A stretch of 64,000 nucleotides of DNA from Actinomadura chibensis NBRC 106107 (GCF_001552135.1 NZ_BCQP01000010.1:423925-487924), one strand, 5' to 3'. Positions 27,919-38,338 are shown, numbered from the stretch's first letter. Translations and numbers: made by a program. Notes: a model not told the origin generated them from the letters alone.

Positions 27919-27970
27919 GTACGATGTACGCAACCAAGGCCGCCAGCGTAGACAACTGGGTACGTCGTAC
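27919..27970. promoter_or_regulatory. Two TetR-type operators
   Basis: GTACGATGTACGCAAC (from 27919) and GTACGTCGTACGCAAC (from 27960) are near-identical half-palindromic copies whose starts are 41 bp apart, about four helical turns. They sit between the divergent tetR and exporter genes, where a repressor would control both. TAGGAT at 27976-27981 could be the tetR -10 box. Confidence 0.6.
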
Positions 27971-28064
27971 GCAACTAGGATGCTCTGCGTGGACGGCGAC
28001 GCGGAGAAGGCCCGGTGACGGCGGTGGTCACGCGGGCGGCGGTGACGGTGAGAGGGGCGGCGCG

Positions 28065-28790
28065 GTGACGGACGGGGGCGGGCAGGTCAGCATCTGGTCG
28101 GTGCCGGAGCGGCAGGGCCGCGGCCCGCGGCCCGCCTACAGCCGCGCGCAGATCACCGAGGCCGCGATCCGGATCGCCGACGCCGAGGGGCTGGAGGCGG
28201 CGTCGATGCGCCGGATCGCCGCCGAGCTCGGCACGGGGGCGATGTCGCTGTACCGGTACGTGCCGTCCCGCGGCGACCTGCTGGACCTGATGGAGGACCA
28301 CGTCCTGCTGGAGGCGGGGATCCCCGACCGCCCGAGCGGCGACTGGCGCGCCGACCTGACCCTGGTGGCCGAGGGGTCGCGGGCGGTGTACCTGCGGCAC
28401 GGGTGGCTGGCGGACCTGCGGCGGCCGCGCACCACGCTCGGCCCGAACCGGCTGCGCCTGGTGGAGTTCGCGTTCGGGGCGCTGGACGTCGGCATCCCGA
28501 TCGACGACGTGTTCGTCCTGATCGAGATGCTGACCGGCTACGTCGAGCGGGCGGTGCGCTCGGAGCTGGCGTGGCGGCGGGAGGTGCGGGAGGGCGGGCT
28601 CACCCCCGAGCAGTGGATGATGCGGTCGGCCCCCTACGTCCGGGAGCTGCTGGACAGCGGCGCCTACCCGATGTTCAGGCGCATCGTCGTCGACGCGCGG
28701 ATGCCGCACATGAGCGCCGACGAGCAGTTCCGGTACGGGCTGGAGCGCGTCCTGGACTGCGTCGCCGCCGTCCTGCCGCCCGCCACCTGA
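28065..28790 (+). CDS. TetR/AcrR family regulator with TetR_C_1-like domain
   Basis: A 241-residue protein. The helix-turn-helix lies at about residues 24-70 (ITEAAIRIADAEGLEAASMRRIAAELGTGAMSLYRYV split across helices), followed by an all-helical ligand domain of the TetR_C_1 type. It likely represses the divergent DrrAB-like exporter and itself. GTG 28065 has GAGGGG upstream. Drug ligand unknown. Confidence 0.9.
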   Translation: MTDGGGQVSIWSVPERQGRGPRPAYSRAQITEAAIRIADAEGLEAASMRRIAAELGTGAMSLYRYVPSRGDLLDLMEDHVLLEAGIPDRPSGDWRADLTLVAEGSRAVYLRHGWLADLRRPRTTLGPNRLRLVEFAFGALDVGIPIDDVFVLIEMLTGYVERAVRSELAWRREVREGGLTPEQWMMRSAPYVRELLDSGAYPMFRRIVVDARMPHMSADEQFRYGLERVLDCVAAVLPPAT

Positions 28791-28820
28791 CCCGGCCCGG
28801 AGACGGCGGACCGGGCCAGG
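28786..28820. terminator. Probable terminator between convergent genes
   Basis: CCTGACCCGG (28786-28795) pairs with CCGGGCCAGG (28811-28820) with one mismatch. It covers the tetR stop codon and precedes the convergent VOC gene. Confidence 0.4.
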
Positions 28821-28829
28821 GCGGTGCGG

Positions 28830-29189
28830 CTATTTCTTGGCGGGCGCCTGGAGGCTCCAGACCCGGCCGTCGGGGTCGCGGACGGTCATCTCGCGGGTGC
28901 CGTAGTGGGTGTCCTCGAACGGCTCGACGACCTCGACGCCGGGCCCGGGCCGGAACGCGTCGGCGTCGGGCACCTTCAGCGCGACGCGCAGGCCGGGGTC
29001 GCGGTCCTCGGGGACCTCGACGAGGAACACGTAGGGGCCGCCGCCGTTGCGGAACAGGCCCGAGCCGTGGTCGGTCTCGAACTCCAGCTCGAACCCCAGG
29101 CCCTGCAGGAACCCGGCCGTCCTGCCCCAGTTGCGGGTCTCCAGGAACAGCGCCTCGATCCCGTCGGTGCCTTCGATGCGCTCGGTCAT
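28830..29189 (-). CDS. VOC (glyoxalase/bleomycin-resistance) family protein
   Basis: A 119-residue VOC-fold protein with paired beta-alpha-beta-beta units. [20 protein letters not shown] begins the first half and [14 protein letters not shown] closes the second. Function could be metal-dependent small-molecule binding, resistance or an uncharacterised enzyme. Its ATG overlaps the stop of the RHH gene by 4 nt, so it is translationally coupled to a DNA-binding protein. Confidence 0.8.
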   Translation of the reverse strand: MTERIEGTDGIEALFLETRNWGRTAGFLQGLGFELEFETDHGSGLFRNGGGPYVFLVEVPEDRDPGLRVALKVPDADAFRPGPGVEVVEPFEDTHYGTREMTVRDPDGRVWSLQAPAKK

Positions 29190-29395
29190 GTCCGCTCCCC
29201 CTTCTGCGGCGTGTCGCCCGCCTGCTCGCTCGCCTGCTCGGTCGTCCCGGCGCGGGTGCCGTCGAGGTAGGCGCGCAGCGCGTCGGCGACCAGCGCCGAC
29301 AGGGACGTCTCCGACTCGATGGCCTGGTGCTTGACCCGCTTGATCAGCCCGATCGGCAGGTACACGTTGAACTGCTTGACATCCTCGTCACCCAC
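29186..29395 (-). CDS. Ribbon-helix-helix (CopG-like) protein
   Basis: A 69-residue protein whose residues 8-47 match an RHH domain: a beta strand QFNVYLP, helix [15 protein letters not shown] and helix [17 protein letters not shown]. The tail is hydrophilic. Unlike a toxin-antitoxin antitoxin, it is followed by a VOC protein and not a recognisable toxin. It may autoregulate through the dyad at 29404-29426. Confidence 0.8.
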   Translation of the reverse strand: MGDEDVKQFNVYLPIGLIKRVKHQAIESETSLSALVADALRAYLDGTRAGTTEQASEQAGDTPQKGERT

Positions 29396-29403
29396 CCCCG
29401 CAT

Positions 29404-29426
29404 GCTAGCAAATTAGAAAGCTAAGC
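29404..29426. promoter_or_regulatory. AT-rich dyad upstream of RHH gene
   Basis: GCTAGC (29404-29409) and GCTAAGC (29420-29426) flank an A/T-rich core (AAATTAGAAA). This is a near-palindrome immediately upstream of the RHH start and a plausible autoregulatory operator and promoter core. Confidence 0.4.
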
Positions 29427-29434
29427 GAGCGCCG

Positions 29435-30778
29435 TCATGCCGGTGCGCCCTTCGGGGGGATGTTGAAGTTGACGCGGAACACGTTGCCGGGGTCGTGGAC
29501 GGCCTTGAGCTCGGTCAGGCGGGTGTAGTCGCCGGGCCGGTAGGCGGTGCGGACGACGGCCGGGTCGGCGTCCTCCACGCCGGCGAAGTTGAGGTTGGTG
29601 CCGCCGGTGCTCCAGGGGCGCATGTCCGCCAGGAGCCGGTCGCGGGCCTCCCGGCTCCCGGGGGCGGGCGTCGCGCCGGTGAACAGGGAGTACGCCGCGT
29701 CCCTGCCGCCGACGCAGTTGGGGATCGCGGGCGGGCGGGCGTAGGCGCCGCCGAAGTGGCGCAGCTCGGCGATGAACGGCGGCCGCGCGCCCGGTCCGGC
29801 GTGGGCGAGGAGCGTGTCGACCGCGTCCTTGCCGAGGCCGCGCAGGAGGGCGTTGCGGTCGTAGGCCGTGTAGGGGGCATCGGTGGGGTCGTGGTGGATG
29901 GTGCCGACCTCGGCGTAGGGCATGTGCCGCAGCGTGTCCATCAAGGCGGGGCCGATCTCCCGCAGCGGCCGCACCAGGTCCTCGCCGCCTTCGGCGCCGC
30001 TGTAGGCGATCCGCACGTGGGCGACGGACCGGCCGCGCAGCGGCGCCGGGACCGCGGGCAGGTCCGGGTTCTCGGCCAGCATCACCGAGGAGGCCATGGG
30101 GTCGGGCAGCGAGCGGGTCCATTCGGTGTAGGCGTGCAGGACGTCGCCGGCCGCGTCCGCGGGGAAGTAGAGCCCGCCGCCGTACAGCCACGGCACCGGG
30201 AACAGGTCGATCTCCATGCCGACGACGACGCCGAAGTTGTCCTTGCCGCCGCGGACCGCCCAGAACAGGTCGGGGTCGCTGCCGGGGCCGACGTCGCGGA
30301 TGCGGCCGTCGGCGGTGACCAGGCGCAGCCGCCGCACGTGGTCGGCGGCGAAGCCGAAGCGGCGGCCGAGCAGGCCCGCGCCGCCGCCGGTGGTGTACCC
30401 GACCGCGCCCACGTTCGGGCTGGAGCCGTTGAGCGGGGCCAGGCCGTGCGGGGCGGCGCGCTCCACGACCCGCCGCCACCGCGTCCCCGCCTCCACCCAG
30501 GCGGTCCTTGCCGCCGGGTCCACCTCGACGCCGTCCATCCGCCCGGTGTTGATCAGCGCGGCGCCGTCGGCCGCCACCGAGGGGCTGTGGCCGGTGGCCA
30601 TGACGCCGACGGCCCGGCCCTGCGCCACGGCCGTCCGCACGGCGTCGGCGACGTCCCGCTCGCCGCGCGCCGCGGCCACCCACGCCGGACGCGATTCCAC
30701 GGCCCGGTTGAGCCCCATCCGCTCTCGGTCGTATTCAGGCGCGCCAGGTCGAAAGATCCGGATCGGAGATACGTTCAT
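29435..30778 (-). CDS. FAD-linked oxidase (berberine-bridge-enzyme-like)
   Basis: A 447-residue protein with the FAD_binding_4 domain at about residues 30-200. [21 protein letters not shown] and [24 protein letters not shown] contain the flavin-contact motif and the GHS site, where histidine attachment of FAD is usual. A BBE C-terminal motif ([13 protein letters not shown], then [11 protein letters not shown]) ends the chain. The second attachment residue, usually a Cys after the GGG motif, is not evident, so FAD may be mono-covalent. Substrate unknown; such enzymes oxidise carbohydrates or alkaloid-like compounds. Confidence 0.88.
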   Translation of the reverse strand: MNVSPIRIFRPGAPEYDRERMGLNRAVESRPAWVAAARGERDVADAVRTAVAQGRAVGVMATGHSPSVAADGAALINTGRMDGVEVDPAARTAWVEAGTRWRRVVERAAPHGLAPLNGSSPNVGAVGYTTGGGAGLLGRRFGFAADHVRRLRLVTADGRIRDVGPGSDPDLFWAVRGGKDNFGVVVGMEIDLFPVPWLYGGGLYFPADAAGDVLHAYTEWTRSLPDPMASSVMLAENPDLPAVPAPLRGRSVAHVRIAYSGAEGGEDLVRPLREIGPALMDTLRHMPYAEVGTIHHDPTDAPYTAYDRNALLRGLGKDAVDTLLAHAGPGARPPFIAELRHFGGAYARPPAIPNCVGGRDAAYSLFTGATPAPGSREARDRLLADMRPWSTGGTNLNFAGVEDADPAVVRTAYRPGDYTRLTELKAVHDPGNVFRVNFNIPPKGAPA

Positions 30779-30997
30779 GCAGGTCAACGTAGCCACGCCC
30801 CGGACGGGCGGTCTTGTAGGAAACGGCCGCCCCACCCCGCCCCGCGCCCTGGTCCGAGATCGGCCGCGCGCTCGGCCGCGCATTCGGCATCGGTCAGGAA
30901 TCGAGAAGCGCGGCCCGGCGGCGCGTGGCTAGCGTGAGCTGCGTGGACACCGGAACGTCCACGCCACGACCCAGTACGCGAACCCATAGGAGTGATC

Positions 30998-31354
30998 ATG
31001 GCTGGTTCTTCCACGCAGGGGATCAAGACGGTGCTGCACCCGGTGTCGGACCTGGCGGCGGCGACCGCCGTGTACACGGCGCTGCTGGGCGTCGGGCCGA
31101 CCGCCGAGTCGTCCTACTACGTCGGGTTCGACGCGGAGGGGCAGCACATCGGGCTGGTGCCGGACGGCGGCCCGCAGAAGCTGGCGTCGCCGGTCGCGTA
31201 CTGGCACGTCGCCGACATCGCGGCGAAGCTGGCGGAGGTGACGGCGGCGGGCGCGGCGGTGCGCGAGGAGCCCCGCGACGTCGGCGGCGGGCGGCTCGTC
31301 GCGACGTTCACCGACCCCGACGGCAACGTCCTCGGGCTCGTCCAGGACCAGTGA
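30998..31354 (+). CDS. VOC family protein
   Basis: A 118-residue VOC protein. KTVLHPVSDLAAATAVYTALLGV opens the first module, and FTDPDGNVLGLVQDQ is the characteristic C-terminal strand. ATG 30998 is chosen because AGGAG lies 5 nt upstream; GTG 30992 overlaps that site. It is separated by about 220 bp from the divergent FAD oxidase gene. Specific function unknown. Confidence 0.85.
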   Translation: MAGSSTQGIKTVLHPVSDLAAATAVYTALLGVGPTAESSYYVGFDAEGQHIGLVPDGGPQKLASPVAYWHVADIAAKLAEVTAAGAAVREEPRDVGGGRLVATFTDPDGNVLGLVQDQ

Positions 31355-31497
31355 GCCGCCCGGCCCGCTCCCCCGCCCGGCCGGGGGCGGGCTGGTCGGG
31401 GCGCCCGCCGGGCGGACGTACTGTGTTAAGCCGCCCTAATCTAAACGCGCCGTGGTAGAGCCCGGCGATTTCCCCGCCGGACGGATGGAGACGATCG

Positions 31498-33921
<2,424 letters not shown>

Positions 33922-34019
33922 CCGCCGCACCGGCGGCGCCGCCCGGCCCGCCCGGCCCGCGCGGGCGCCCGCGGCGGCCGACCAGCGGCGGCGCCGCCGG
34001 GTATGGCACGATCTGGTGC

Positions 34020-34454
34020 GTGACCGGTTCGGGGGCGTCCGAGGGGACGGCGGAGGCGCGGCGGCTGCGCGACCTCGCGCGGCTGCGCGGCGTCCGCGAC
34101 CGGATCGACCGGGAGTACGCGCGGCCGCTGGACGTGGAGGCCCTCGCGCGCGGGGCGAACATGTCGGCCGGGCACCTGAGCCGCGAATTTCGCCGCGCCT
34201 ACGGCGAGTCGCCCTACGGGTACCTGATGACGCGGCGGATCGAGCGGGCGATGGCGCTGCTGCGCCGCGGCGACCTGTCGGTCACCGAGGTGTGCTTCGA
34301 GGTGGGCTGCGCGTCGCTCGGGACGTTCAGCACCCGGTTCACCGAGCTGGTCGGGGTGCCGCCGAGCGTGTACCGCAGGCAGGCGGCGGAGGCGACGCAG
34401 GGCATGCCGCCGTGCGTGGCCAAGCAGGTGACCAGGCCCCTCCGAAGCCGCTGA
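34020..34454 (+). CDS. AraC family regulator (small)
   Basis: A 144-residue AraC/XylS protein consisting almost only of the two helix-turn-helix motifs (ALARGANMSAGHLSREFRRA and SVTEVCFEVGCASLGTFSTR). There is no effector domain, unlike typical 280-residue members. GTG 34020 is the likely start. It is followed 52 nt later by a VOC gene, a pairing common in actinobacteria in which the AraC protein probably regulates the VOC gene. Confidence 0.87.
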   Translation: MTGSGASEGTAEARRLRDLARLRGVRDRIDREYARPLDVEALARGANMSAGHLSREFRRAYGESPYGYLMTRRIERAMALLRRGDLSVTEVCFEVGCASLGTFSTRFTELVGVPPSVYRRQAAEATQGMPPCVAKQVTRPLRSR

Positions 34455-34493
34455 CCGCGCCGCCTGCCCGTGCCGCGCCCGCGGGCGGGCGGT

Positions 34494-34499
34494 TAGCGT
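34494..34499 (+). promoter_or_regulatory. -10 box, leaderless VOC gene
   Basis: TAGCGT ends 7 nt before the ATG at 34507. The intervening GGCGGTC has no ribosome-binding character. Confidence 0.45.
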
Positions 34500-34506
34500 G
34501 GCGGTC

Positions 34507-34917
34507 ATGGGCATCAGCATTCACTCGGCGTTCCTGCCGCACGACGACCCGGAGGCCGCGCTGGCGTTCTACCGGGACGCCCTGGGGTTCGAGGTGCGGG
34601 GCCAGGTCGCCTACGGGGACCTGCACTGGATCACGATCGGCCCGCCGGGGCAGCCGGGCACGTCCATCGTCCTGCACCCGCCGGCGGCCGACCCGGGGGT
34701 GAGCGAGCGGGAGCGCCGCACGGTCGCGGAGATGATGGCGAAGGGCGTCTACGGCGGGATCATCCTGGCGACCGGTGACCTGGACGGGACGTTCGAGCGG
34801 CTGCGGGCGGGCGGGGCGCAGGTCGTCCAGGAGCCGGTGGACCAGCCGTACGGGGTGCGGGACTGCGCGTTCCGGGACCCGGCGGGCAACATGGTCCGCA
34901 TCCAGCAGCGGCCCTGA
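34507..34917 (+). CDS. VOC family protein
   Basis: A 136-residue VOC protein. FLPHDDPEAALAFYRDALGFEVR opens the fold and FRDPAGNMVRIQQ closes it. WITIGPPGQPGTSIVLHPP is the pattern of the 'glyoxalase/dioxygenase superfamily protein' group found next to AraC regulators. It has its own leaderless-type promoter inside the AraC-VOC spacer, so it need not depend on read-through. Confidence 0.87.
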   Translation: MGISIHSAFLPHDDPEAALAFYRDALGFEVRGQVAYGDLHWITIGPPGQPGTSIVLHPPAADPGVSERERRTVAEMMAKGVYGGIILATGDLDGTFERLRAGGAQVVQEPVDQPYGVRDCAFRDPAGNMVRIQQRP

Positions 34918-34939
34918 ACCGCGGCCGGGCGTGGAGGGG

Positions 34940-35011
34940 TCTCCCCGGCAGGGATCGAACCTGCGCTTCCGGCTTCGGAGGCCGGTGCTCTGTCCGCTGA
35001 GCTACGGGGAG
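34940..35011 (-). tRNA. tRNA-Arg (CCG)
   Basis: A full cloverleaf can be drawn on the minus strand: acceptor CTCCCCG/CGGGGAG, D arm GCTCAGCGGACAGAGC, anticodon stem CCGGC with loop CTCCGAA (anticodon CCG) and T arm GCAGG-TTCGATC-CCTGC. Discriminator base is A and CCA is not encoded. It reads arginine CGG codons, very common in this genome. Confidence 0.95.
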
Positions 35012-35049
35012 GGGACCCCGCCCCCAGGGTGACAGGGGGGGCGGGGCGG

Positions 35050-35123
35050 AGACGCCGGTGGGATTCGAACCCACGTGGAACGGTTTTGCAGACCGTCGCC
35101 TGAGACCGCTCGGCTACGGCGCC
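35050..35123 (-). tRNA. tRNA-Cys (GCA)
   Basis: Minus-strand cloverleaf with acceptor GGCGCCG/CGGCGTC (one G-U pair), anticodon loop CTGCAAA (anticodon GCA), T arm GTGGG-TTCGAAT-CCCAC and discriminator U, as expected for cysteine tRNA. CCA is not encoded. It lies 38 nt upstream of tRNA-Arg in the same direction, so they may be cotranscribed. Confidence 0.95.
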
Positions 35124-35563
35124 GCGTCCCCCTGAACCGGGGGGTCGGGTCGGAGGGGTGGGGCGGAGGGGGAGATGGAAAGGGCCGCGCTTCCGGTCGG
35201 GGAAGGCGGCCTGCCGCTGGGCTGTGAAGCCGGGGTGTCAGGGGGCCGCCGGGCGGGTCCGGGCGCGATCGCCGCGTCGACAGGTCATGACCGCTCCTCC
35301 GGTGGCTCGGGCGCCGGGTGCGCCCGCGTGATCAGGGTGCCCCGCCGCCCGTCCCACCCGCAACGCCTTTTTCCGCAGCCCGCCGCGCACGGGACCCGGC
35401 CCGGGGGTCTTTCGGCGGGGTTTTTTCATTGAACGGAATGATGATGTTCCTGTGAACGCCCCGCGTTGCGAGGGTGGTACGGGGCACGTGTGCAGTCCCC
35501 CGCGGCCCCCGGGGGCAGTCCGGTGGGCGGCCGGTCGGGGCGCGGCCCGGATGAGGAGGAGCG
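35124..35563. other. Intergenic region, no gene seen
   Basis: No coding frame is supported. The region holds the presumed promoter of the tRNA pair (minus strand) and of the aldehyde dehydrogenase (plus strand). Near 35438-35456 a GAAC/GTTC dyad lies in an AT-rich patch that could be a regulator site for the dehydrogenase. GCGGAAAAAGG (minus strand, about 35367-35377) is the same 11-mer found in the erm leader promoter. Confidence 0.5.
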
Positions 35564-37021
35564 ATGACGTTGCTCGACCCCGGCGTGTGGACCGGGAAGA
35601 TCTTCGACGGCGGGTGGGTCGCCGGGGACGGCGGCTCCTACGCCGTCACCGAGCCCGCGACCGGCGCGACGCTCGGCACGATCGGGCAGGCCGGCGCGGC
35701 CGACGCGGCCCGCGCGGCGCGGTCGGCCGCGGCGGCGCAGCGGGACTGGGCGGCCCGCACCTACGAGGAGCGCGCCGCCGTCCTGCGCCGGGCGGGACGC
35801 CTGTTCGAGGACCACGCCGCCGAGGTGGAGGAGTGGCTGGTCCGCGAGGCCGGGTCGATCCCGCCGAAGGCGCAGCTGGAGGCGCACTTCGCGGCGAGCC
35901 TGTGCTACGAGTCGGCGGCGCTGGCCTCCCACCCGCAGGGCATCGTGCTGCCGTCGGCGCAGCCGCGGTGGAGCCTGTCGCGGCGCCGCCCCGCCGGGGT
36001 CGTCAGCGTGATCGCGCCGTTCAACTTCCCGCTGATCCTGTCGATGCGGTCGGTGGCGCCCGCGCTGGCGCTCGGCAACGCCGTCCTGCTGAAGCCCGAC
36101 CCGCGGACGGCCGTGTGCGGCGGCGTCACGATCGCGCGGATCTTCCAGGAGGCGGGCCTGCCGGAGGGCCTGCTGCACCTGCTGCCCGGCGGCCGCGAGC
36201 CCGGCGAGGCCGTGGTGACCGCCCCGGAGGTGCGGGTGGTGTCCTTCACCGGGTCCACCGCCGCGGGACGCGTCATCGGCGAGGTGTGCGGACGGCTGCT
36301 GAAGCGCGCCCACCTGGAGCTCGGCGGCAACAACGCGCTGATCGTCCTGCCGGGCGCGAACGTCCCCGACGCGGTGTCGGCGGCGGCGTGGGGAGCGTTC
36401 CTGCACCAGGGGCAGATCTGCATGACCTCCGGGCGGCACCTGGTCCACGAGAGCCTGCACGAGGAGTACGTCGCGGCGCTGGCCGACAAGGCCGACAAGC
36501 TCGCCGTCGGCGACCCCCACACCGCGCAGGTCGCGCTCGGGCCGATCATCGACGAGGGGCAGCTCGCCCACGTCGACGGCCTCGTCCGCGACACGGTCGC
36601 GGCGGGCGCGCGGCTCGCCGCGGGCGGCACCCACGAGGGCCTGTTCTACCGGCCGACCGTCCTCGCGGAGGTGACCCCGGACATGCCCGCCTACGCGCAG
36701 GAGGTGTTCGGGCCGGTCGCGCCGGTCGTGCCGTTCTCCACCGCCGAGGAGGCGATCGCGCTGGCGTCCGACTCCGAGTACGGGCTGTCGCTCGGGATCC
36801 TCGGCGACGTCGGCCAGGCGATGAAGATCGCCGACGCGGTGCAGACGGGCCTGGTGCACATCAACGACCAGACCGTCAACGACGAGCCGGTGGTGCCGTT
36901 CGGCGGGGTCGCCGCCTCGGGCAACGGGTCCCGGTTCGGCGGCCCGGACGCCAACATCGAGGCGTTCACCGAGGCGCAGTGGGTGACCGTCCGCGGCGAG
37001 ATCGCCACCTACCCCTTCTGA
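35564..37021 (+). CDS. Aldehyde dehydrogenase (benzaldehyde dehydrogenase-like)
   Basis: A 485-residue NAD(P)-dependent ALDH. General base E252 is in LELGGN, the nucleophile C286 in GQICMTSGR, and the cofactor region is FTGSTAAGR. The pattern resembles benzaldehyde/vanillin dehydrogenases oxidising aromatic aldehydes to acids. GAGGAGGAGCG precedes the ATG at 35564. The 3' end overlaps the convergent erm gene by 13 bp. Confidence 0.92.
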   Translation: MTLLDPGVWTGKIFDGGWVAGDGGSYAVTEPATGATLGTIGQAGAADAARAARSAAAAQRDWAARTYEERAAVLRRAGRLFEDHAAEVEEWLVREAGSIPPKAQLEAHFAASLCYESAALASHPQGIVLPSAQPRWSLSRRRPAGVVSVIAPFNFPLILSMRSVAPALALGNAVLLKPDPRTAVCGGVTIARIFQEAGLPEGLLHLLPGGREPGEAVVTAPEVRVVSFTGSTAAGRVIGEVCGRLLKRAHLELGGNNALIVLPGANVPDAVSAAAWGAFLHQGQICMTSGRHLVHESLHEEYVAALADKADKLAVGDPHTAQVALGPIIDEGQLAHVDGLVRDTVAAGARLAAGGTHEGLFYRPTVLAEVTPDMPAYAQEVFGPVAPVVPFSTAEEAIALASDSEYGLSLGILGDVGQAMKIADAVQTGLVHINDQTVNDEPVVPFGGVAASGNGSRFGGPDANIEAFTEAQWVTVRGEIATYPF

Positions 37022-37872
37022 TTCAGGGCCTGAATCAGGGAGGGGTGCAGGGCGCGGACCAGGGCCACCCACCGGTCGGGGTGGACGTCGGCGACGACCG
37101 CGCCGCGGGGCAGCCCGGCGGCGCGGAACGCGGCGTCCACCCGCCGGGCCGGGTGGACGGTGCGCAGCGAGGCCCGCAGCGTCCCGCCGACGCCGGTGAA
37201 CCCCAGGTCGACGCAGTCGAGGTAGGCGCCCATCGCGGCGGCGGGCAGCAGCGGGACCGGGCGGCGGTCCAGCCGCAGCACCGCCGAGTCCACGCGCGGG
37301 ACGGGACGGAACCGGTCCCGCCCGATCCGCCGTCCCAGCCGCCACCCGAACTCCGGCCACGTCCGCACGGTCAGGCGGCTCCACCGCCCGTAGTCGCCGG
37401 TGCGCTTGCGCGCGTACTCCCGCTGGACGATCAGCGTCGCCGACGCCAGCGACGGCGCGTCCAGGGCCCACCCGACGATCCGGGACGTGGCCGCGTAGGG
37501 GATGCTCCCGGCCAGGTGGAACCGGCCGCGCGGCGGCCGGGCCCGCAGGAAGTCGCCGGTCACGCAGGTCACGTGCGGCAGGCCCGCGCACCGGTCGGCG
37601 AGCCGCGCCGCCATCACCGGGTCGATCTCGTAGGCGATGACGCGGCGGGCGCGCCCGGCGAGCGCGGCGGTGATGCGGCCGTCGCCGGCGCCCGCCTCCA
37701 CGACCAGGCCGCCGGGGCCGTCGCCGACGGCGCGGGCGTAGCGGGCGATGATCTCGGGGTCGGCGAGGAAGTTCTGCGACAGCGCGCGGCGGGCATGGCC
37801 CCGGGCACTGCGGCTCCCGGCGCGGTTCGTGGTGCGGTTCGTACTGCGGTCGGTGGTGCGGTTCACGGTCAC
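37009..37872 (-). CDS. erm: 23S rRNA adenine-N6 methyltransferase (Erm family)
   Basis: A 287-residue Erm protein, predicted to methylate A2058 of 23S rRNA and give macrolide-lincosamide-streptogramin B resistance. ALSQNFLADPEIIARYARAVG is the diagnostic N-terminal segment, the SAM site is VVEAGAGDGRITAALA (57-72), then YEIDP and GDFL. Motif IV reads SIPYA (123-127), with Ser where many Erms have Asn. The N terminus is a Thr/Asn/Arg repeat. Start may be GTG 37872 or GTG 37866, with AGGA at 37877-37880. Upstream lies an elaborate leader that probably makes expression inducible. Confidence 0.93.
   Translation of the reverse strand: MTVNRTTDRSTNRTTNRAGSRSARGHARRALSQNFLADPEIIARYARAVGDGPGGLVVEAGAGDGRITAALAGRARRVIAYEIDPVMAARLADRCAGLPHVTCVTGDFLRARPPRGRFHLAGSIPYAATSRIVGWALDAPSLASATLIVQREYARKRTGDYGRWSRLTVRTWPEFGWRLGRRIGRDRFRPVPRVDSAVLRLDRRPVPLLPAAAMGAYLDCVDLGFTGVGGTLRASLRTVHPARRVDAAFRAAGLPRGAVVADVHPDRWVALVRALHPSLIQALNQKG
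37018..37038. terminator. Hairpin spanning convergent stop region
   Basis: CTGATTCAGG (37018-37027) and CCTGAATCAG (37029-37038) form a perfect inverted repeat with a 1-nt centre. It covers the dehydrogenase stop codon and lies inside the last codons of erm, so it may terminate both transcripts. Confidence 0.5.
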
Positions 37873-37886
37873 CGTGTCCTGGGTCC

Positions 37887-37905
37887 CCGGCCCGTCGCGG
37901 GCCGG
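37887..37905 (-). promoter_or_regulatory. Hairpin just upstream of erm ribosome-binding site
   Basis: CCGGCCCG and CGGGCCGG form an 8-bp perfect stem with a 3-nt loop, 7 nt before the AGGA of erm. It could block ribosome entry or act as a terminator-like attenuator. Confidence 0.5.
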
Positions 37906-38001
37906 TCGGGCGGTCGAGGGACGCTCGAAGGCCCTGGACGACGGCAGGCGCGAACGGCGCGGACACCGGCGGCGCGGTCAGCGCGGCCCGCGCACCGGCA
38001 G

Positions 38002-38031
38002 ACGGCGCCGCGCTGAAGCGGGCGGCGCCGT
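38002..38031 (-). promoter_or_regulatory. Strong hairpin in erm leader
   Basis: ACGGCGCCGC (38002-38011) and GCGGCGCCGT (38022-38031) pair perfectly over 10 bp with a 10-nt loop, midway between the second leader ORF and erm. Each arm is nearly self-complementary, so alternative pairings are possible. Confidence 0.5.
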
Positions 38032-38087
38032 GCGGACGGCGGGCGGTGCTGCGAGGCGGCGGCCGGCGTTCACCTGAACGCGGGCGC

Positions 38088-38162
38088 TCACCTCACGCGG
38101 ACGGACGCGCGCATGGACGCGCGCATGGACGCGCGCATGGACGCGCGCATGGACGCGCGCAT
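38088..38162 (-). CDS. Candidate second erm leader peptide (MRAS repeats)
   Basis: A 24-codon minus-strand ORF built from five exact Met-Arg-Ala-Ser units followed by VRVR and TGA. RVR is an Arg-X-Arg motif of the kind at which macrolide-bound ribosomes stall in ErmDL-type leaders. The ribosome-binding site is weak (GGGA about 8 nt upstream), and every unit offers an ATG. It arises from a 12-bp tandem repeat, so it could be a fortuitous reading of the repeat. It lies between the first leader and erm, on the same strand. Confidence 0.3.
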   Translation of the reverse strand: MRASMRASMRASMRASMRASVRVR

Positions 38163-38163
38163 G
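38104..38163. repeat. Five perfect 12-bp tandem repeats
   Basis: GACGCGCGCATG is repeated five times without change from 38104 to 38163. The core GCGCGC is self-complementary. Such a perfect array is likely to vary in copy number by slippage. In the erm direction it encodes MRAS units. Confidence 0.95.
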
Positions 38164-38220
38164 GGGCGCGTCCCGTCACACGGAGTGGAACCGGGCGGGC
38201 GTCAGCGGCCCGCCGGGTGG

Positions 38221-38331
38221 TCAAGCGCCGGCGCGGCCTGGACGGTCCAGGGCGGGGCGACGCTCACGCAGCCGAACGGCGACGGCGGCGGAGACGATCA
38301 CCCGCGCCGCGCCGTCGTAATAAGCGCTCAT
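38221..38331 (-). CDS. Erm leader peptide, 36 codons, leaderless
   Basis: A 36-residue ORF starting MSAYYDGAARVIV and continuing through AVAVRLRERRP. GC-rich third positions (about 28 of 35 codons) support coding. RLR is the classic +X+ macrolide-arrest motif. There is no ribosome-binding site; ATG is 7 nt after a -10 box, so translation would be leaderless. It lies about 350 nt upstream of erm on the same strand. A regulatory role is inferred; the peptide matches no leader I can name. Confidence 0.5.
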   Translation of the reverse strand: MSAYYDGAARVIVSAAVAVRLRERRPALDRPGRAGA

Positions 38332-38338
38332 GCGGGCC

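Noticed and set aside
35238..35429. Short minus-strand frame starting MKKPRRK between tRNA-Cys and the dehydrogenase
   Set aside because: No ribosome-binding site, low-complexity Pro/Arg/Gly content and no coding bias; treated as intergenic.
38104..38163. Tandem repeats as a CRISPR array
   Set aside because: Units are 12 bp and directly abutting with no spacers, and there are no cas genes.
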